NCBI GenBank assembly: GCA_002412545.1
Contig: DHVG01000025.1
Location: forward strand, 1-64,000
Reading direction: 5' to 3'
DNA: 64,000 nt
Source: Elusimicrobia bacterium UBA5214
GTDB lineage: Bacteria > Elusimicrobiota > UBA5214
Part shown: positions 8,011 through 16,035 of the stretch, one piece after another
Layout of the letters: the number at the start of each line of letters is the position of its first letter
Numbering within the stretch: position 1 is the first letter of the stretch
Notes under the pieces: generated by a model
Seen by the model: the letters and a program-made list of their open reading frames with translations, nothing else
What the model was told of the DNA's origin: nothing
Database searches by the model: none
Position numbers and translations under genes: made by a program

Positions 8011-9306
8011 TTTCATAAGGAGTTCAGTTTTACCGTATTTTATATAATGAACTAACGGTATTCTTGAGGGACAAATATAGGCACAACAACCACATTCAAT
8101 ACAATCAAGAATATTATATTTTTCTGCATCTTCCCATTTTTTATGCTCAACAAGTAAGGCATACATTGTGGGCATTAAATAGACCGGGCAAACATCAATA
8201 CATCTACCACAACGAATACAAGGACGGGATTGAATAACTCCACTGTCTCGTAAAACTAAAATCCCAGTCGTCCCTTTTACTACCGGCACTTCGGTCGTAT
8301 ATTGAGCAATACCCATTAACGGTCCACCCATAATTATTTTTTCTATTTTACCGTCAAAACCACCACACTGGCTAATTAAGTCCTGAAATAAAGTTCCTAT
8401 TTTTACTTCCAAATTTTGTGGTTCCTTAACTCCATTACCACTGACCGTAACTACACGCTTAATTAGCGGTAACCCTTTCACTACTGCTTCATAGACCGCA
8501 TAGGCAGTGCCGACATTGTTTACCACTACCCCGACATCCAACGGTAAACCACCGGATGGTACTTCACGATTTAGAATACTTTTGATTAGATGTTTCTCCG
8601 ACCCTTGCGGATATTTAGTTCTTAGACTAACCACTTTTAGACTGTTCCCCTCACTTATCGCCTTTCCGACTGTCTTAATCGCTTCCGGTTTATTATCTTC
8701 AATACCGATAATTCCTCGTTCTACACTCAACGCTTTCATCAAAAGTTTCATTCCCGAAATTATTTCTTCCGTTCTTTCTACCATTAAACGATAGTCAGCA
8801 GTCAAATAAGGTTCACATTCGGCACCATTAAGAATTAAAGTATCAATTTTTTTCTCTTTCGGTGGAGAAAGTTTTACATGCGTCGGAAAAGCGGCACCAC
8901 CTAAACCAACGATACCCGCTTCACGGATAATTTTTTTTATTTCTTCCAGAGAAATATTTTCCAGATTAGCCCGCGGTTTAATTTCTTCAGAAAGTGTATT
9001 TTTCTCATCCGATTCAATAATTACTGACGAAACAATACTACCGGTAGGATGAAGATAAGGTTCAATAGCAACAACTTTACCCGAAACTGAAGAATGTACC
9101 GGTGCACTAATCAACGCATTTACATCACCAATTTTCTGCCCAACTTTGACTTCATCACCAACTTTAACCAAAGGTTGACAAGGTACACCTGTATGTTGTT
9201 GTAAGGGAAGAACAACTTTTTTTGGTTCTCTCGCTTGTCTGATTGGTATATCTTTAGTATTCTTTTCTTCCGCTGGATGGATACCACCGTGAAATTTTCT
9301 CTTCAT
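7993..9306 (-). CDS. rnfC: Rnf complex subunit C, NADH-binding
   Basis: Peripheral subunit that exchanges electrons with NAD+/NADH, related to the NuoF FMN/NADH-binding subunit. The N-terminus has the HPAEEK motif and a biotinyl-lipoyl-like barrel (residues about 30-80). The GLGGAAFPTHVKL glycine-rich motif is the NADH/FMN site. The C-terminal part has two [4Fe-4S] motifs, CIRCGRCIDVCP and CIECGCCAYICP. At 437 residues it is of usual length. It overlaps the upstream CBS gene by 4 bases and is the first rnf gene of the operon. Confidence 0.96.
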   Translation of the reverse strand: MKRKFHGGIHPAEEKNTKDIPIRQAREPKKVVLPLQQHTGVPCQPLVKVGDEVKVGQKIGDVNALISAPVHSSVSGKVVAIEPYLHPTGSIVSSVIIESDEKNTLSEEIKPRANLENISLEEIKKIIREAGIVGLGGAAFPTHVKLSPPKEKKIDTLILNGAECEPYLTADYRLMVERTEEIISGMKLLMKALSVERGIIGIEDNKPEAIKTVGKAISEGNSLKVVSLRTKYPQGSEKHLIKSILNREVPSGGLPLDVGVVVNNVGTAYAVYEAVVKGLPLIKRVVTVSGNGVKEPQNLEVKIGTLFQDLISQCGGFDGKIEKIIMGGPLMGIAQYTTEVPVVKGTTGILVLRDSGVIQSRPCIRCGRCIDVCPVYLMPTMYALLVEHKKWEDAEKYNILDCIECGCCAYICPSRIPLVHYIKYGKTELLMKRTQKR

Positions 9307-9725
9307 TCGTAGATTGTTCTCATTATATCCGGACGACTAATAATCCCGATAACCTTTTTATCTTTTACTACCGGTACTCTTTTTATCCATTTTTCTAACA
9401 TCAGAGTGGCAATTTCTTCAACTGCTGTATCTTCACTTACTGTAATCACATCTTTGGTCATTATCTCACCAGCGGTCTTGGCTAAACCTTTCCGATAAGC
9501 ATTCATAAATTGTTTGTGATTTTCGTGATAAGTAACTATGGGAAGGAGCGATTTCTCTTTATAAATCAAGTCGGCTTCGGAAATTATCCCAACGAGATTA
9601 TTCTCTTTATCCACCACCGGAACACCGGATATATTTTTTTCTAAAAGCATCCGAATAACTTCTCGCACTGGTGTATCTTCTTTTACGGTGATTACATTTT
9701 TGGTCATTATATCTTTGGCTAACAT
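9303..9725 (-). CDS. CBS-pair protein
   Basis: Small soluble protein of 140 residues made of two CBS motifs in tandem, each opening with the AKDIMTK/AGEIMTK signature. CBS pairs bind adenine nucleotides or related ligands and usually serve as energy or redox sensors. It sits between a second CBS protein and rnfC, overlapping rnfC by 4 bases, so it is co-expressed with the Rnf pump. A role in tuning Rnf is inference from position only. Confidence 0.88.
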   Translation of the reverse strand: MLAKDIMTKNVITVKEDTPVREVIRMLLEKNISGVPVVDKENNLVGIISEADLIYKEKSLLPIVTYHENHKQFMNAYRKGLAKTAGEIMTKDVITVSEDTAVEEIATLMLEKWIKRVPVVKDKKVIGIISRPDIMRTIYE

Positions 9726-9729
9726 TTTT

Positions 9730-10206
9730 CTACCCTCCCTTACTGTTCATTCCCACAATTATTTCTTTAAGAATATCACCACGACTAACTACACCAACAA
9801 GTTTACCTTCCTGAACAACAAAAATCCTTTTTATTCCTCTCTTTAACATCAACCGAGCAATTTCCGATACTTCTGTTTCTTCATCTACACATACAGGAAC
9901 TGGGGTCATCATTTCTTTCGCCGTTGAACCTTCCATTTTTCGGTGTTCCTCAAGCAATTGCTCAGGACGTGTATAGTAATAACCACCATAATCTTGCACC
10001 CAATCAATTGAAGTAGGTAACTTTTTCTTATATAGCAGGTCACCTTCACTCACTACCCCAAGGAGATGATTCTCCTCGTCAACTACCGGTACTGCACTAA
10101 TCCGGTGTTTAAGGAGAAGAGAAACTATTTTTTTAACATCAGTGTTTTCTCTTACTGAGATTACATCTTTGGTCATAATATCTTTAGCTTGCATTGTATT
10201 TTGCAC
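9730..10206 (-). CDS. CBS-pair protein, first gene of the rnf operon
   Basis: A second two-CBS protein (158 residues), similar in plan to its neighbour (MQAKDIMTKDVISV, KEMMTPVPVCV), so the pair probably arose by duplication. Between the CBS motifs it carries a longer tyrosine-rich linker (WVQDYGGYYYTRPEQ). The start has a strong Shine-Dalgarno site (GGAGGAGGTGC on the minus strand, 10203-10213). It appears to lead the whole CBS-CBS-rnfCDGEAB-apbE unit. Confidence 0.88.
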   Translation of the reverse strand: MQNTMQAKDIMTKDVISVRENTDVKKIVSLLLKHRISAVPVVDEENHLLGVVSEGDLLYKKKLPTSIDWVQDYGGYYYTRPEQLLEEHRKMEGSTAKEMMTPVPVCVDEETEVSEIARLMLKRGIKRIFVVQEGKLVGVVSRGDILKEIIVGMNSKGG

Positions 10207-10236
10207 CTCCTCCGTTGATTTTGCTAAGAAATAATT

Positions 10237-10265
10237 AAATTACAAAAATTACTAACAAAAGTCAA
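10237..10265 (-). promoter_or_regulatory. Candidate promoter of the CBS-rnf operon
   Basis: On the minus strand TTGACT (10260-10265) and TAATTT (10237-10242) are separated by 17 bases, 30 bases upstream of the first CBS start codon. The -35 hexamer directly abuts the end of the structured repeat at 10266-10421. Confidence 0.5.
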
Positions 10266-10421
10266 CCCCGCACCTATCAGTCATAATTGGTTTCAACTAT
10301 GACGGCTATTTACATTCTTTTGAGACTAACAAAAAATCCATCTTTGTTAACCATGAACCAGTTTTTTTCTTTACTTAAAGAGTAAAAAAATAAACGGCAT
10401 AGATGACTAATAGGTGCGGGG
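10266..10421 (+). ncRNA. Structured repeat with conserved pseudoknot layout, copy 1
   Basis: A 19-base outer stem (CCCCGCACCTATCAGTCAT with its near-complement at 10403-10421, one mismatch) encloses two crossing stems. Stem B pairs 10285-10293 with 10355-10363 (9 pairs, two G-U). Stem C pairs 10297-10304 with 10395-10402 (CTATG with CATAG, one mismatch, then CG). The order B, C, B', C' is a pseudoknot. Copy 2 at 50567-50719 keeps the same order and junctions with compensating changes. The tldD stop codon touches its right end. It could be a structured RNA or a miniature mobile element; strand of expression is unproven. Confidence 0.6.
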
Positions 10422-11837
10422 TCAAGTTTTTGTACCACCAACAAGCAGTTTTTTGATTCTCAAAGTGGGTAATCCGTCAGAAACCGGCACCCCCTGTCCA
10501 TCTTTGCCACAGAGACCAATTGACCAACCTAAATCATTACCAAGCATATCAATTGATTTTAGAACTTCCGGTCCATTACCAAGAAGGACAGCCCCACGAA
10601 CTAAAGTCCCAATTTGTCCGTTTTCAATTAAATAACCTTCCTCAACTTCAAAAACAAAATCACCGGTAGCGGTATTCACCTGTCCACCACCCATTTTTTT
10701 TACGAACAGCCCTTTCTCTACCGAACCGATAATTTTTTTTGGAGACCCCGCTTTAGCGGTGGCTGGCTCATCTTCATCGGGAAGGAGATAAGTATTAGAC
10801 ATTCTCGGTATCGGTTTAGAATGGTATGATTCTCGTCTTCCGTGCGCATTAGAAATACACTTATCTTTATTTGCCGTGTAACGGTCATAGAGATAATTCT
10901 TTAAGATACCATTTTCTATCAGGACAGTCTTTCCTGCAGGTGTACCTTCGTCGTCAAAAATATAGGAACCATTTTTGTTGGCTAAGGTCGGGTCATCAAT
11001 TACGGTCACTAATTCGCTGGCAATTTTTTGTCCAATTTTACCCTGATATACAGGTGAGATACCTTTTTGCACTGAATCTGCTTCCAAAGAATGTCCAATC
11101 GCTTCATGAATCATTGTCCCTCCGGCGGAAGAACTAAGCACAACTGGCATTTCGCCTACCGGTGCTTCTGGTGCCGAAAGTTTGGCTAAAGCACGAGCAC
11201 TAACCTCTTGAGCAAGTTTTTCCGGATTAACAATTTGAAAAATTTCATAACCAATTAAACCACCAATAACTTCGGAAGCAGTCTGAATAATTTCTCCACG
11301 CTTAGCAACAACATCAAGAGAAAAAATAATATACTGCCGTTCTTCAATGTAGGATACTTCCTCAGTATTAACAAAAGAAATTTTTTTCTTTTTTTCACCG
11401 TAGTGAAGAGAAACTTGGGCAATTTCGTTACTCATTTTCCTTACGCTTATTTCAGTATTTTTTAAAAGATTAATTTTTTCTTCTAAAGGAATTTCGCTTG
11501 GGGAGAGTTTTATCGGATGGATAAATTCTTCAATTTTAGGTAGAACTGCACCTTGCGCAGAGGTGCTAATTTTATCTTTTAGCACTTTTTCAGCTAAAGA
11601 TTTTATTTTTTCTTCCTCATTGGTAGAAATATAAAGCACTTCGGGAGTAGTATTATTAGTCCTGCGGAAAAGACGCAAACCATAACCTTTGTTCTCTTCG
11701 CTGATAATCGGTTCAATACGTCTGTCCTCATAAAAGAGATGCAAAAATCTTAAGTCTTCTGAATATATTTCTGCATAATTTATTTCATTTTTAGCAATTA
11801 TACTTCGGAGAAGGAAATATGAATTTTCACTAATCAT
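10422..11837 (-). CDS. tldD: TldD/PmbA-family metalloprotease
   Basis: Cytoplasmic zinc metalloprotease of the TldD type. TldD works with TldE/PmbA on small or unfolded peptides. The 471-residue protein has the TldD-specific HExxxH site (H244, E245, H249 in MIHEAIGHSLEAD), which PmbA lacks, and the conserved C-terminal TGDFVFEVEEGYLIENGQ stretch. No partner pmbA is in the window. It lies 14 bases downstream of a SagB-type nitroreductase gene. Its TGA stop abuts the structured repeat at 10266-10421. Confidence 0.93.
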   Translation of the reverse strand: MISENSYFLLRSIIAKNEINYAEIYSEDLRFLHLFYEDRRIEPIISEENKGYGLRLFRRTNNTTPEVLYISTNEEEKIKSLAEKVLKDKISTSAQGAVLPKIEEFIHPIKLSPSEIPLEEKINLLKNTEISVRKMSNEIAQVSLHYGEKKKKISFVNTEEVSYIEERQYIIFSLDVVAKRGEIIQTASEVIGGLIGYEIFQIVNPEKLAQEVSARALAKLSAPEAPVGEMPVVLSSSAGGTMIHEAIGHSLEADSVQKGISPVYQGKIGQKIASELVTVIDDPTLANKNGSYIFDDEGTPAGKTVLIENGILKNYLYDRYTANKDKCISNAHGRRESYHSKPIPRMSNTYLLPDEDEPATAKAGSPKKIIGSVEKGLFVKKMGGGQVNTATGDFVFEVEEGYLIENGQIGTLVRGAVLLGNGPEVLKSIDMLGNDLGWSIGLCGKDGQGVPVSDGLPTLRIKKLLVGGTKT

Positions 11838-11851
11838 CTACTAAACTACCC

Positions 11852-12472
11852 TTACTCCTTACGAGAATAGCCAATCGGAATAATATAAATTGGTTTAACT
11901 CGAGATGGCAGGGCTAAAACTTTAGCCACCTCATCATCATCAAATGCACCTACTGGTAAGGAAACCAATCCTAAACTTATTGCTTGCAGATGTACATTCT
12001 CTGCGGTATGCCCAACTTCAATATACACATACCCAATACCTCTTCGTCCGTAGCGTGTTGTTGTACGCTCAAATATTGCCGTGATTACCAGATTAACTAC
12101 CACATTTCTTACCCATTCCTGGTCAAGTGCCGCTTCGCTAAGTGCGATTAGACGATTCTCAGAAGAAATTTTTTCTAAATTATGCTCTTCTGGTAAATAA
12201 TGGAAAAATCCGTCTGCCGAAACTAAATATACATCTAAAGGATAAGTCGCTCCAGCCGAAGGTGCCGCACGATAACCACCACGGGCATAAGTAATCCCTT
12301 GGGCTGACCAGAGCAATTGCGAAATCTGTTCTAAAGTCAAAGGTTTATCTTCAAAACTGCGCACCGAACGACGGGTAAAGATTGCCTCTTCAACACTCAA
12401 TTCACCTTTTGTTTTCGGTTGAGGAAGTTTTATTATCTCATTGATTTTTAGGTTTTTTAATTCGTTAATCAT
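11852..12472 (-). CDS. SagB/ThcOx-type nitroreductase
   Basis: FMN-dependent oxidoreductase of the nitroreductase superfamily. The N-terminal FTRRSVRSFEDKPLT is the FMN-binding start, RAAPSAGATYPLDVYLV is the hallmark of the SagB/ThcOx branch, and YVEIGHTAENVHLQ-like (here YIEVGHTAENVHLQ) completes the site. In peptide natural-product clusters SagB enzymes oxidise azolines, but stand-alone members of unknown substrate are common. The 206-residue gene overlaps mltG by 4 bases and precedes tldD. Confidence 0.88.
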   Translation of the reverse strand: MINELKNLKINEIIKLPQPKTKGELSVEEAIFTRRSVRSFEDKPLTLEQISQLLWSAQGITYARGGYRAAPSAGATYPLDVYLVSADGFFHYLPEEHNLEKISSENRLIALSEAALDQEWVRNVVVNLVITAIFERTTTRYGRRGIGYVYIEVGHTAENVHLQAISLGLVSLPVGAFDDDEVAKVLALPSRVKPIYIIPIGYSRKE

Positions 12473-13428
12473 TTTTCTTTCCGTCCTCTTTTTCTTCTTT
12501 TTTGGTTATTTAAGTGCTCCTGATAATAACGAGAAAATTGATGTGTGCCTTCACCCTTAGTAACAAAAAACATCACTTCGGTTTCTTCCGGATAAAGTGC
12601 AGCATTAATTGAAGCCAAACCCGGATTAGAAATTGCTCCCGGGGGTAAACCGTAATTACGATAAGTATTATACGGGGAAACGATTTCTAAGTCTTTATAA
12701 GTAAGCCTCCCTTTTTTCTGATTAAATTCTTTACCCCAAGCATAATTCACTGTTGCACAGGATTCCAAAGCCCAACCCTTTTTTAGACGGTTATGAAAAA
12801 CTGATGAAATCAGTTTTCTTTCCTCATCTTTACGTGCTTCTTTCTCAATAATTGAAGCAAGAATAACAATTTTTTCACGATTTAGTTTTAATTCTTTTGC
12901 TCGTTTTTCCATCTCCGGAGTAAAAATTGTGTTAAACTGTTTAACCATAATTTCAATAATTCGTTCTTCACCCATCCCCGGACTTAAGTAATAGGTTTCC
13001 GGATAAAGATAACCTTCTAATTTCTTCTTCTCCGTAAGAGATAAAAAAAATTCTTCATTAACTAAATTTTTCTCCGCTAAAAGATGAGCAATTTCTTTTG
13101 CCGTATAACCTTCCGGGAGAGTAACTTTAAAAGCATAAGTCTTACCTTTAACCAAACTCCTCAAAATTTGAATACTGGACATTTTTGGGTTCAGACGATA
13201 AGTACCAGCTTTAATTTTGTTTTCAATTTTTTTAACTTCCGCTAAAAAAATAAATATATTCTCACTTAAAATTAATTTTTTATCCTTAAGAAGACGAGCA
13301 ATCTCTTCCGCATTTACCCCTGCCGGGATTGAGACCAGGACATCTGCACCAAAAAAATACGGTTCTAAATAGCGAATCAATAAAAATAAACCAAAAACAA
13401 AGATAAATAGAATTAACCCTTTTTTCAT
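12469..13428 (-). CDS. mltG: Endolytic murein transglycosylase MltG
   Basis: Inner-membrane lytic transglycosylase (YceG family) that cuts nascent glycan strands and may terminate their elongation. One N-terminal membrane helix (residues 4-20) is followed by a LysM-like region and the YceG catalytic domain. The catalytic glutamate is E195 in ASIIEKEA, followed by SSVFHNRL and the C-terminal YNTYRNYGLPPGAISNPG signature. At 319 residues the length is normal. It lies two bases after ruvX and overlaps the nitroreductase gene. Confidence 0.95.
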   Translation of the reverse strand: MKKGLILFIFVFGLFLLIRYLEPYFFGADVLVSIPAGVNAEEIARLLKDKKLILSENIFIFLAEVKKIENKIKAGTYRLNPKMSSIQILRSLVKGKTYAFKVTLPEGYTAKEIAHLLAEKNLVNEEFFLSLTEKKKLEGYLYPETYYLSPGMGEERIIEIMVKQFNTIFTPEMEKRAKELKLNREKIVILASIIEKEARKDEERKLISSVFHNRLKKGWALESCATVNYAWGKEFNQKKGRLTYKDLEIVSPYNTYRNYGLPPGAISNPGLASINAALYPEETEVMFFVTKGEGTHQFSRYYQEHLNNQKRRKRGRKEK

Positions 13429-13430
13429 TT

Positions 13431-13895
13431 TTAAAAATCTGTGTAATCAGTGTCTGTTGAGGATTTTTCAACAGACCCTAAATAGTTCTGTAAAATCAAA
13501 CAGGCGGCAAGTTGGTCACGAACACCTTTTCTTTTTTTTCGGGAAAGGTCAGCACGGAGAAGAACTTTTTCTACCTCTTTAGTAGTCAACCGTTCATCCC
13601 AGAAAACAATCGGTAAAGATAATCCCTGTTCAGAGAGGAATTTCTTTAATTCTTCAGCAAAAGTAATCGTTTCTTTTGCTTTCTCACCAAGACTACCGTC
13701 AAGACTTTTCGGTAAACCAACGACAATTTCTTTTACTTCGTTTTCTTTAATCAGGTGGAGGAAATTTTTTAAATCGGAAGTTAAATTATCTCGGACAATT
13801 CTTCCTGCCGGCTGAGCGATTTTACCGGTCAGGTCACTTAAAGCAAGACCGAGAATTTTTTCACCGTAATCAATAGCTAAAATTCTTCCTTGCAA
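13431..13895 (-). CDS. ruvX: YqgF/RuvX family nuclease
   Basis: RNase H-fold protein of the YqgF family, linked to 16S rRNA 5' end maturation and Holliday-junction resolution. It opens with ILAIDYGEKILGLALSD and has VVGLPKSLDGSLGEKA and FWDERLTTKEVEKVL, which together supply the acidic active site. The last residues (SSTDTDYTDF) are encoded by a CAGTGT/TGTGTAATC-type repeat (13434-13465), so the original C-terminus probably ended near LGSVEK. It overlaps the deacetylase gene by 26 bases. Confidence 0.93.
   Translation of the reverse strand: MQGRILAIDYGEKILGLALSDLTGKIAQPAGRIVRDNLTSDLKNFLHLIKENEVKEIVVGLPKSLDGSLGEKAKETITFAEELKKFLSEQGLSLPIVFWDERLTTKEVEKVLLRADLSRKKRKGVRDQLAACLILQNYLGSVEKSSTDTDYTDF
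13434..13465. repeat. Short-period repeat at the 3' end of ruvX
   Basis: An ATCTGTGTAATCAGTGTCTG-type unit encodes the STDTDYTDF tail of RuvX. Similar words occur in intergenic repeats at 2312-2405 and 36433-36605. Confidence 0.65.
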
Positions 13896-14619
13896 GATTT
13901 ACTCCTTTAGTGTTTAACTCAGAAATAGTTACAAAATGATAATTTTCTTTTTTTAATGCCTGTATAATCTTTGGTAAAGCATTTAGTGTGTTTTCTCTGC
14001 CCGAATGAAGAATAACTATACCGTCAGGATGAACATTCTTCACTACTCGCTGGTAAATTTCTTCAACCGAGATATCCAGATGGTCCTGGGGAAAAATTGT
14101 CCAGAAAATTGGTTGATAACCAAGTGCAGAACAGATATTTTTCAAATTTTCGTTATAATTCCCACCCGGTGGACGAAAAAGATAAGTATCTTTACCGGTA
14201 AACTCTCTAATCAAAACCCGTGTCTTTTCCAGTTCTTCTTTTATCCTGGTTAAAGAAACCTTGGTCAAATTCGGATGAGTATAAGTATGCCCGGCAACTT
14301 CGTGTCCTTGAGAATTAAACAATTGCAAAAGATGAGGAGAACGTGAACCCATTTCACCGACAATAAAAAAGGTTGCTTTAATTTTTTCTTCGGCGAGTAT
14401 TTTCAAAAGTTTCTCACTAAGTTCCGGATACGGTCCGTCATCAAAAGTGAGAGCAATTTTTTTTGAGGTGATCGTCTCAAAAGAAGTTCTTATCTCCGCA
14501 GGAAGTGAAGAAGGATTAAGCAGACTTTCTTCGGAAACCGTCTGGAAACAGACCGCAAGTAGAAGAAATAAAACACTGGTCAATAGTTGGTAACGAGGCA
14601 AAAAAAAATGTCCCTTCAT
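13870..14619 (-). CDS. Polysaccharide deacetylase (NodB domain)
   Basis: Secreted or membrane-anchored carbohydrate esterase 4 enzyme. A hydrophobic segment (residues 10-26) serves as signal or anchor. The NodB domain has TFDDGP (D60, D61) and the HTYTH metal motif (H111, H115), then FRPPGGNYN and the C-terminal GIVILHSG. Probable substrates are peptidoglycan or another N-acetylated glycan, which fits mltG downstream. The start codon lies seven bases from a strong -10 element, so the transcript should be leaderless. Confidence 0.92.
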   Translation of the reverse strand: MKGHFFLPRYQLLTSVLFLLLAVCFQTVSEESLLNPSSLPAEIRTSFETITSKKIALTFDDGPYPELSEKLLKILAEEKIKATFFIVGEMGSRSPHLLQLFNSQGHEVAGHTYTHPNLTKVSLTRIKEELEKTRVLIREFTGKDTYLFRPPGGNYNENLKNICSALGYQPIFWTIFPQDHLDISVEEIYQRVVKNVHPDGIVILHSGRENTLNALPKIIQALKKENYHFVTISELNTKGVNLARKNFSY

Positions 14620-14626
14620 TATTTAA

Positions 14627-14655
14627 ATAATACCACAATTTTTTTTATCTGTCAA
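14627..14655 (-). promoter_or_regulatory. Strong promoter giving a leaderless deacetylase-operon mRNA
   Basis: On the minus strand TTGACA (14650-14655) and TATTAT (14627-14632) are separated by exactly 17 bases. The ATG of the deacetylase gene begins only seven bases beyond the -10 box, so transcription should start at or next to the start codon. Confidence 0.8.
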
Positions 14656-14658
14656 ATT

Positions 14659-15219
14659 TTAACCGCTCAATTGCCACTCTTTAAGCGAAAGATAAATCGG
14701 ACCGGTAGGTTTAAGTATGCTTTGCATCAAATATATTTTTCCCACTTTTTGTTTGCCAATTTCTATATTCTTTTTTTCTTCAATTATGCTAATTAACTGG
14801 TTTTTATTCTTTGCTGAACGCACTCTTCCCAAAGTTAAATGGGCAGTAAAAGGTCGTTCTTCTTTATCAAATCCTAAAGAAACTAAGGAATCCTCAATTT
14901 TTTCGCTTAACCCTTTCAGTTCTTCACCGCCTTCCTCTATCCCAAGCCAAATCACCCGGGGATAATTAAAATTCGGGAAAACACCAAACCCGGAAAGTTT
15001 CATCTCAAAAGAAGGAAAACACGCTAAAATCGGTACTATTACCGGTTCAATTTGGGTTGCTTTTTCTTCACTCACTTCACCTAAAAATTTTAAAGTTAAA
15101 TGCAAATTTTCTACGGCTACCCATTTCACATCCGCACCGGTTTTTTTCAACTCCTCCTGAAGCGGAAGGATTTTTTTCTTTAACTCTTCATCTAAATTCA
15201 CAGCAATAAAAAGACGCAT
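14659..15219 (-). CDS. thpR: RNA 2',3'-cyclic phosphodiesterase
   Basis: Member of the 2H phosphoesterase superfamily (LigT/ThpR), which opens 2',3'-cyclic phosphate ends of RNA. Both catalytic HxT motifs are present: H40-x-T42 (HLTLKFLG) and H126-x-T128 (HLTLGRVR). At 186 residues it matches the family. The gene lies 3 bases after the DUF72 gene and its 3' end reaches the deacetylase promoter. Confidence 0.93.
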   Translation of the reverse strand: MRLFIAVNLDEELKKKILPLQEELKKTGADVKWVAVENLHLTLKFLGEVSEEKATQIEPVIVPILACFPSFEMKLSGFGVFPNFNYPRVIWLGIEEGGEELKGLSEKIEDSLVSLGFDKEERPFTAHLTLGRVRSAKNKNQLISIIEEKKNIEIGKQKVGKIYLMQSILKPTGPIYLSLKEWQLSG

Positions 15220-15222
15220 TCT

Positions 15223-16035
15223 TTACTCCACCTTAACTAATTTTTTAAATTTTAAGGCATCGGCAAACATTGTAGAATTATTAAACATTACATAATTTAA
15301 AGGTTTAGTACACATTTTAAAAACTTTATTTAATTCTTGATCATTAAATTGATAATTATAGTTAATTCTTCCGCCGAGATAACTGCCGTGCAGACGGAAA
15401 TAATTAAATTCACCGTAAAGAGGATTTTTTATCGTAGGGTCAACACAATGAATTAAATTAAGTCTTCGACAAATTTCTTTAATTTCTTCTTTTGCCCATT
15501 CGCCCCGTGGTTCCCAGATAAAGGTGAATTGGTGATTGGGTGACCCGCCTACGCTCAAGCTTCGGCGGGCAGGCTGGGTAATTAGATGGAAAAATTTTTT
15601 TATATTTTTTTTGTTTTCTAAAGTTGGTTTAAAACTTCTTGGGCATTGAAAAAGAATTTTTTTACAACCGAGAGCATCGGCAAATTCTTTGGTTCTTGTC
15701 CAGGCACGAAAAACTTCATCGGTCGGTTGGAAAAATCCATAATTTTTCTTTTTCTTATCGGGTATTTTTTCTTTCAGACGCCGGTAAGTAAAACTATTCG
15801 CCGGATGAGTAATCAACTGCCATGCTTTAAGAATAAATTCAAAATTCTCCGGTGCTTCTTCTTCCCATTTGAGCGCAGTTTTTATTTCCGGCAGTTGATA
15901 AAAGGTAATATTTATCTCAATGCAATTAAAATGTTTGTAATACTCTTCCCGCGAAACCGGATACCCACAACAACCAACTTTTGTTTCCCTCTTATCCGCT
16001 GTTGGGCGAAGCGGATCGCTTAGATGCATTCTCAT
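15223..16035 (-). CDS. DUF72 protein
   Basis: TIM-barrel protein of the DUF72 (YecE) family, function unknown. Family features include the early KVGCCGYP motif, the INITFYQLP segment, KFxFILKAW (here NFEFILKAW), the FIWEPRGEW stretch and the C-terminal NYVMFNNSTMFADALKF motif. An in-frame repeat (15529-15585) inserts ITQPARRSLSVGGSPNHQ before FTFIWEPRG. The first 13 residues also come from a hairpin repeat (15990-16022) that bridges the end of the upstream gene, so the exact start is uncertain. Confidence 0.88.
   Translation of the reverse strand: MRMHLSDPLRPTADKRETKVGCCGYPVSREEYYKHFNCIEINITFYQLPEIKTALKWEEEAPENFEFILKAWQLITHPANSFTYRRLKEKIPDKKKKNYGFFQPTDEVFRAWTRTKEFADALGCKKILFQCPRSFKPTLENKKNIKKFFHLITQPARRSLSVGGSPNHQFTFIWEPRGEWAKEEIKEICRRLNLIHCVDPTIKNPLYGEFNYFRLHGSYLGGRINYNYQFNDQELNKVFKMCTKPLNYVMFNNSTMFADALKFKKLVKVE
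15529..15585. repeat. Nested repeat inserted in frame in the DUF72 gene
   Basis: A GTGATTGGGTGA...GGGTAATTAG tract is interrupted by a hairpin (CCGCCTACGCTCAAGCTTCG then GCGGGC). The same hairpin type, CCACCGAAGCTTTAGCGTAG, lies inside another repeat at 19145-19180. The encoded residues interrupt an otherwise recognisable DUF72 barrel. Confidence 0.8.
15990..16022. repeat. Hairpin repeat across the NMO-like/DUF72 gene junction
   Basis: CTTATCCGCTGTTGGGCGAA then GCGGAT forms a hairpin. It supplies the C-terminal residues of the flavoprotein (SASPNSG) and the N-terminal residues of the DUF72 protein in a different frame. Confidence 0.7.

Noticed and set aside
11852..12472. Azole-peptide (RiPP) biosynthesis cluster
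   Set aside because: No YcaO cyclodehydratase, precursor or exporter is present nearby.
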